Below, piece after piece: positions 17,615 through 20,807 of a DNA stretch of 20,807 nucleotides. Below the pieces are notes generated by a model. That model did not search any database. It saw nothing but the letters and a program-made list of their open reading frames with translations, and was not told where the DNA came from. A program made the translations under genes and the position numbers. Position 1 is the first letter of the stretch. Each line of letters begins with the position of its first letter. Origin of the DNA: a virus; the IMG/VR virus record IMGVR_UViG_3300042445_001721, positions 1-20,807 of that record; one strand, given 5' to 3'.

Positions 17615-19638
17615 TGGCTACATATTACGTTCAACCTAATGGAGCGGATTCTAATACCGGTTTAGGACCAGCCACTGGTACAGCATGGAGAACAGTGCAA
17701 AAGGCTTTAGGGGCTACTGGTGTAACATCTGGGGATACTGTCTACATTGCTCCGGGTACATATAGAGAAACGGTTACAGTTGGTGGAACGTACGCAAGTA
17801 ATGTAAACATTATCGGCGATAGGACGGCATCTCAATTCACTGGGATTAGTGCGGGTTATATACGTATAACAGGACTGGTTAGCGATGCGTTAAACATCTC
17901 AACATACTTAGGTAATTTTGTACTTAATGGTAAATCATACCTAACATTTGATTCTATATGGTTTGAAGGATTAGTCGTATTCTCAGCAAATACTACGAAT
18001 GTCAATTTTATTAGATGTCAAATAACAGTGGCATCTAATTTTCCTAATTTTGGCACTTCTATTCATATAGACACAACCGGTCAATCAAATATATTAATCG
18101 ATAAATGCTTTATACAAGGTGGAATCTATGTATACGGTTCTGGCAATACGACGACTACAAGATTTAATGCTAGTTTTTGGCAATCGGCGAACGTAAGTAC
18201 TGGTGGTATAGAATGCCTTAATACCGGTAGCCCAAGAATAACAATGTCTAACTTGACTGTTTTTGGTGGAGCACCCGGTCAGATATTTAGAGGGTATTCT
18301 CCACCTGCAAATACTTTATTTGTTTATAACTGTTTAATAGTCCCAGACTATGCAACTCCTACATTTGGATGCGGAAATACTAACTGTATTGTTGAAGATG
18401 CAAATGTAGGCTACCTAACTAGAGGCGGTGGAGTTTCAGCAGGAGCAAATTCAAAGCAGTTATACCATCGCGCCTTTATCGGTACTCCTGTGTATATCAA
18501 TCCTATTGACGCTGAAATAATGCCATATACGCCGCTTAATGGTGATGTCCTTATAGGCGCAGGACAACCGGCATATTCATTTGGTACAGACTTTTACGGT
18601 AATGCTTGGGCTAATCCTCCATCCGTAGGAGCTTCCGAATTTAAATCCTTTAATACGATTAGCGCATACCTCCCAACAGAGCGCAACGCATCAACCATCA
18701 CCATCGCTCCAGCCTCAACCTCACAAAGCATCGAACTCTACCTCGGTGCTACAGGCTTGACATTCAGCACATCCGGTCTAGCGGCATACTACGTCAGGAA
18801 TCAATCCGCTCCGGTGGCTATAACGCTGGTAACGCAGACAGCAACAGGCGCGTGGGCATCAGGTGGCTTTGCAGAGATTAGCTCCTCCCTCGTGCCGGGT
18901 GTGTATCGTTTGGACGTTCCTAACGCGGCATTTGCCGCTGGTGCATCTGATGTCACGATCGTGGTGCGTGGTGCCTCTGGTACTAACGGTGCGGTGCTTA
19001 CGGTCACGCTGAGTAGTGGTGGCTTAACGGCAGCGCAGACAGCCGCAGCGGTGTGGGATGAGCCATACACATCGCATGTAACAGCATCTACGTTTGGAGC
19101 ACGAACACTAAAGACGGTAGCAGATAACAGACTTGTAAACGTTGGGACTGCAAACCATATTGAAGCAAACATTCATGCTGTCGTAAACAGCACTGCAGCT
19201 GCGGATGAGCTGTCTGGCGCTCTCCTTCACAACGGAAGCGACTACATCAGCGCGGAGCTGTTGACGCCTGTGTCAGCTGCGACCAGCGTTCACATCGGGC
19301 CTTATCAACTCCTAGCTGATGGACTGGGAGCAGATCAGCCGCTCGATGTCAATGTCGGCACCGCCACGAGCATCGATGTCCAGGTCACTGATGCTAATGG
19401 CACAGGCATCGACATCACTGGCGCGACGGTCACAGCGAAGGTTTACAGTTCAGCGGGGACACTCGTGGCGTCGTATGCCGGCACTGCGACCTATGCGGAC
19501 AATGGTCGGTTATCATTCGGTCTCACGACTACGGTCACCAACACATCTGGCACGTACACTGTGACAGTGACCAGGACAACCGGCGCGACCGACACGCAGA
19601 TCTTTGGACCACTTCGACTTTATGTGAGGCCAGTATGA
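17614..19638 (+). CDS. Beta-helix spike-like surface protein with Ig-like C-terminus
   Basis: 674 aa. Residues 1-350 look like a right-handed parallel beta-helix of the pectate-lyase/DUF1565 type: YYVQPNGADSNTG, AWRTVQKALG, GDTVYIAPGTYRETV, then repeated N- and G-rich turns. Such domains act as tail spikes or glycan-degrading adhesins; no catalytic residues can be assigned. Residues about 350-565 include GLTAAQTAAAVWDEPYTSH (around 472-490), a module common in phage tail proteins. Residues about 570-674 are a beta-sandwich with DANGTGIDITGATV and a final GPLRLYV. Base composition is AT-rich up to about 18660 and GC-rich after it, inside one frame. It lies in the neck region, not at the tail end of the map. 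Confidence 0.72.
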   Translation: MATYYVQPNGADSNTGLGPATGTAWRTVQKALGATGVTSGDTVYIAPGTYRETVTVGGTYASNVNIIGDRTASQFTGISAGYIRITGLVSDALNISTYLGNFVLNGKSYLTFDSIWFEGLVVFSANTTNVNFIRCQITVASNFPNFGTSIHIDTTGQSNILIDKCFIQGGIYVYGSGNTTTTRFNASFWQSANVSTGGIECLNTGSPRITMSNLTVFGGAPGQIFRGYSPPANTLFVYNCLIVPDYATPTFGCGNTNCIVEDANVGYLTRGGGVSAGANSKQLYHRAFIGTPVYINPIDAEIMPYTPLNGDVLIGAGQPAYSFGTDFYGNAWANPPSVGASEFKSFNTISAYLPTERNASTITIAPASTSQSIELYLGATGLTFSTSGLAAYYVRNQSAPVAITLVTQTATGAWASGGFAEISSSLVPGVYRLDVPNAAFAAGASDVTIVVRGASGTNGAVLTVTLSSGGLTAAQTAAAVWDEPYTSHVTASTFGARTLKTVADNRLVNVGTANHIEANIHAVVNSTAAADELSGALLHNGSDYISAELLTPVSAATSVHIGPYQLLADGLGADQPLDVNVGTATSIDVQVTDANGTGIDITGATVTAKVYSSAGTLVASYAGTATYADNGRLSFGLTTTVTNTSGTYTVTVTRTTGATDTQIFGPLRLYVRPV

Positions 19639-19991
19639 GCGTAAACATTTTACAAATCACCGAAGATCCGGAACAGGTCACGCAGATCGCTGCCTGGACC
19701 GGAGACTGGCACACTTACGTTTTGCGCCTGGTCGATGACAACGGCTCTCCGATTGACATCACGACAGGCACTCTTGCGGCGACATACACGAATGCGGCCA
19801 CAGGCGTCGCGTATAGCTTCGGCGGAGGAAGCGCCACGCTCACGAAGTCTCTCTCCTCACAGGGCATTGTGACGGTCCTGAACCCTGCCGCATACCCGAC
19901 AGCAGCTGTCGTGCGTCTGACTTTGTCCTTCACCGTGTCGACTACCGTGCGCCGCTTCGGACCATTACTGATCGAGGTCCTGGCGCCATGA
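19635..19991 (+). CDS. Ig-like/BppU-like beta-sandwich protein, paralogue of the spike C-terminus
   Basis: 118 aa. It repeats the pattern of the last 105 residues of the spike: VDDNGSPIDITTGTLAATY against TDANGTGIDITGATVTAKVY, and ending GPLLIEVLAP against GPLRLYVRPV. This fits a small beta-sandwich like those in baseplate or fibre proteins (BppU N-terminal type). It may sit beside the spike on the virion, or be a remnant of a duplicated domain. It overlaps both neighbours by 4 nt and has the normal GC-rich composition of the structural region. Confidence 0.55.
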   Translation: MSVNILQITEDPEQVTQIAAWTGDWHTYVLRLVDDNGSPIDITTGTLAATYTNAATGVAYSFGGGSATLTKSLSSQGIVTVLNPAAYPTAAVVRLTLSFTVSTTVRRFGPLLIEVLAP

Positions 19992-20377
19992 CCGTCAAGG
20001 TCGACCTGTCCGGCTTCGATGACGCGGAGCAACGTTTTCGCATGCTGGCTATTTTTCTCCAGAATGCGGTGAGCGCTTCGTACACTGGCATGATCGCACT
20101 GATGACTGGCCCTAAGTCTGGGCGACGCTACAAGATGCCAGGCACAAAGACAACGTATCAAGCATCCGCGCCAGGACAAGCGCCAGCGGTGCGGACAGGA
20201 TTCCTTCGAACCTCGATCACAATCGGCAAGGTCAATGACTACGAGTATGTGATCAGCATCGCGGCGCCTTATGGCAAGATCTTGGAGTTCAAGAAGAATC
20301 GTCCGTTCGCGATACCAGCATCGACGAAGGCATGGAGTGTGTTCCAGGGTGTAGTGAGGAAGTACTTCAATGGTTGA
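19988..20377 (+). CDS. HK97 gp10-like neck/tail protein
   Basis: 129 aa. It begins with a short strand and helix (KVDLSGFDDAEQRF), has the GRRYKMPG..TTYQASAPGQAPAVRTGFLRTSI block (around residues 45-77) that is the strongest mark of the gp10 family, and ends PYGKILEFKKNRPFAIPA. Members join the head-closure ring to the tail tube. The 4-nt overlap at its start and 8-nt overlap at its end place it in the neck operon. Identification is confident. Confidence 0.85.
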   Translation: MTVKVDLSGFDDAEQRFRMLAIFLQNAVSASYTGMIALMTGPKSGRRYKMPGTKTTYQASAPGQAPAVRTGFLRTSITIGKVNDYEYVISIAAPYGKILEFKKNRPFAIPASTKAWSVFQGVVRKYFNG

Positions 20378-20807
20378 ATCACTCGTAGTCGACGAATGGA
20401 TATTCGACACTCTCACAGCTGATGCAACGCTCCAGGGACTGCTGGCCGTCGATAACAGATCGCCATCGTACCAGCAGGGCATATACCTGTATCTCGCACC
20501 AGAGAAGGATCCGATCAGCCTCCGCCAGCCACAGGTTCCATACATCGTGGTGCGTCACATTGACGCTGGCCAGACTGACACGACATCGATGTGTGGTGGC
20601 CGCATCGTGACCACATCAAGCCATCAGGTGTGGTGCTGGGACACGCAGTCTGGTGCTGTCTCGATGGCGCGCATCAAGGCCATCGTGGACCGAATCGATA
20701 CACTACTAAACCGACAGACAGTAAACTCGACGACTCCTGTCTTTTTCCTGAATCGCGCATCCGTCAGTTCATCTGTCGACGTGTCGCAGGATGGTCGCGT
20801 CGATAAT
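20370..20807 (+). CDS. Probable tail-completion (tail terminator) protein, cut by window edge
   Basis: The frame opens at ATG 20370, 8 nt before the gp10-like stop, and stays open for 146 codons to the window end. It starts MVESLVVDEWIFDTLTADA, then GIYLYLAPEKDP, PYIVVRH with D and G following, a CGGRIVTTSSHQVWCWD strand pair and a helix MARIKAIVDRIDTLL. This order resembles DUF3168 / HK97 gp11-type tail-completion proteins, which follow gp10 in many siphoviruses. The C-terminus is missing. Function is inferred from layout and position. Confidence 0.65.
   Translation, partial: MVESLVVDEWIFDTLTADATLQGLLAVDNRSPSYQQGIYLYLAPEKDPISLRQPQVPYIVVRHIDAGQTDTTSMCGGRIVTTSSHQVWCWDTQSGAVSMARIKAIVDRIDTLLNRQTVNSTTPVFFLNRASVSSSVDVSQDGRVDN

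Overview
This window is the left-centre part of a tailed double-stranded DNA phage (Caudoviricetes) genome. It holds an HK97-type head module, a large terminase and neck genes, which together suggest siphovirus-like particles. Both ends are cut: a gene runs off each edge. No integrase, host housekeeping gene, tRNA or CRISPR array is visible. The host cannot be named from sequence alone. Several strong promoters sit so close to start codons that leaderless translation is likely, which is commoner in Actinobacteria, Deinococcus and Chloroflexi than in enterics; this is only a hint. Coding density is very high and most genes join by 4-nt ATGA or TTGA overlaps.

Layout. (1) 1-2691, minus strand: an early recombination and nucleotide operon, read leftward as a small ORF, a zinc-ribbon protein, an ERF-type ssDNA annealing protein, an HNH protein, a Tad2/DUF2829-like protein, ThyX thymidylate synthase and a truncated ORF. 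(2) 2692-2746: a divergent control region in which a 19-bp palindrome carries a perfect TTGACA -35 box on each strand. (3) 2747-6892, plus strand: a small XRE-type DNA-binding protein, a zinc-ribbon membrane protein, a full-length RpoD-like sigma factor, a VRR-NUC nuclease, an archaeo-eukaryotic-type primase and a PriCT-AAA_25 helicase, with one antisense DUF3310 gene. (4) 6893-7215: a gene-free, highly structured stretch with iteron-like 12-mers, a 61-nt imperfect hairpin, a promoter and a folded leader. It is the best candidate for the replication origin plus the control region of the next gene. (5) 7216-8953: an ssDNA-binding-like protein, a terminator, an HTH-Tad2-like fusion, a second free-standing Tad2-like protein and a second HNH protein. 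(6) 8940-15903: small and large terminase, portal, Mu-F-like minor head protein, prohead protease and major capsid protein, closed by a terminator. (7) 15974-20807: head-tail connectors interrupted by a cassette of small membrane proteins and a beta-helix spike-like protein, then an HK97 gp10-like protein and a truncated tail-completion protein.

How the genes may work together. The divergent palindrome lets one small repressor control both early operons. The phage sigma factor keeps the residues that read a TTGACA -35 but differs in the part that reads the -10, so it could redirect host polymerase to phage promoters. Primase, helicase, ssDNA-binding-like protein and the iteron region form a replication module; ERF and VRR-NUC serve recombination; ThyX supplies dTMP. 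Both HNH proteins lie next to Tad2-like genes, and the second also lies next to the terminase. Terminators placed directly after the ssDNA-binding-like gene and the capsid gene, with no room for a new promoter downstream, look like read-through attenuators that set high expression of just those two products.

The most unusual points are three Tad2-like domains in one phage (one fused to helix-turn-helix domains), the mirror-image bidirectional promoter, the sigma factor with altered region 2.4, the split primase-helicase at a T6 run, the structured 6893-7215 region, and an AT-rich spike cassette whose composition changes abruptly inside a gene. Family calls rest on motif reading only; no searches were run.
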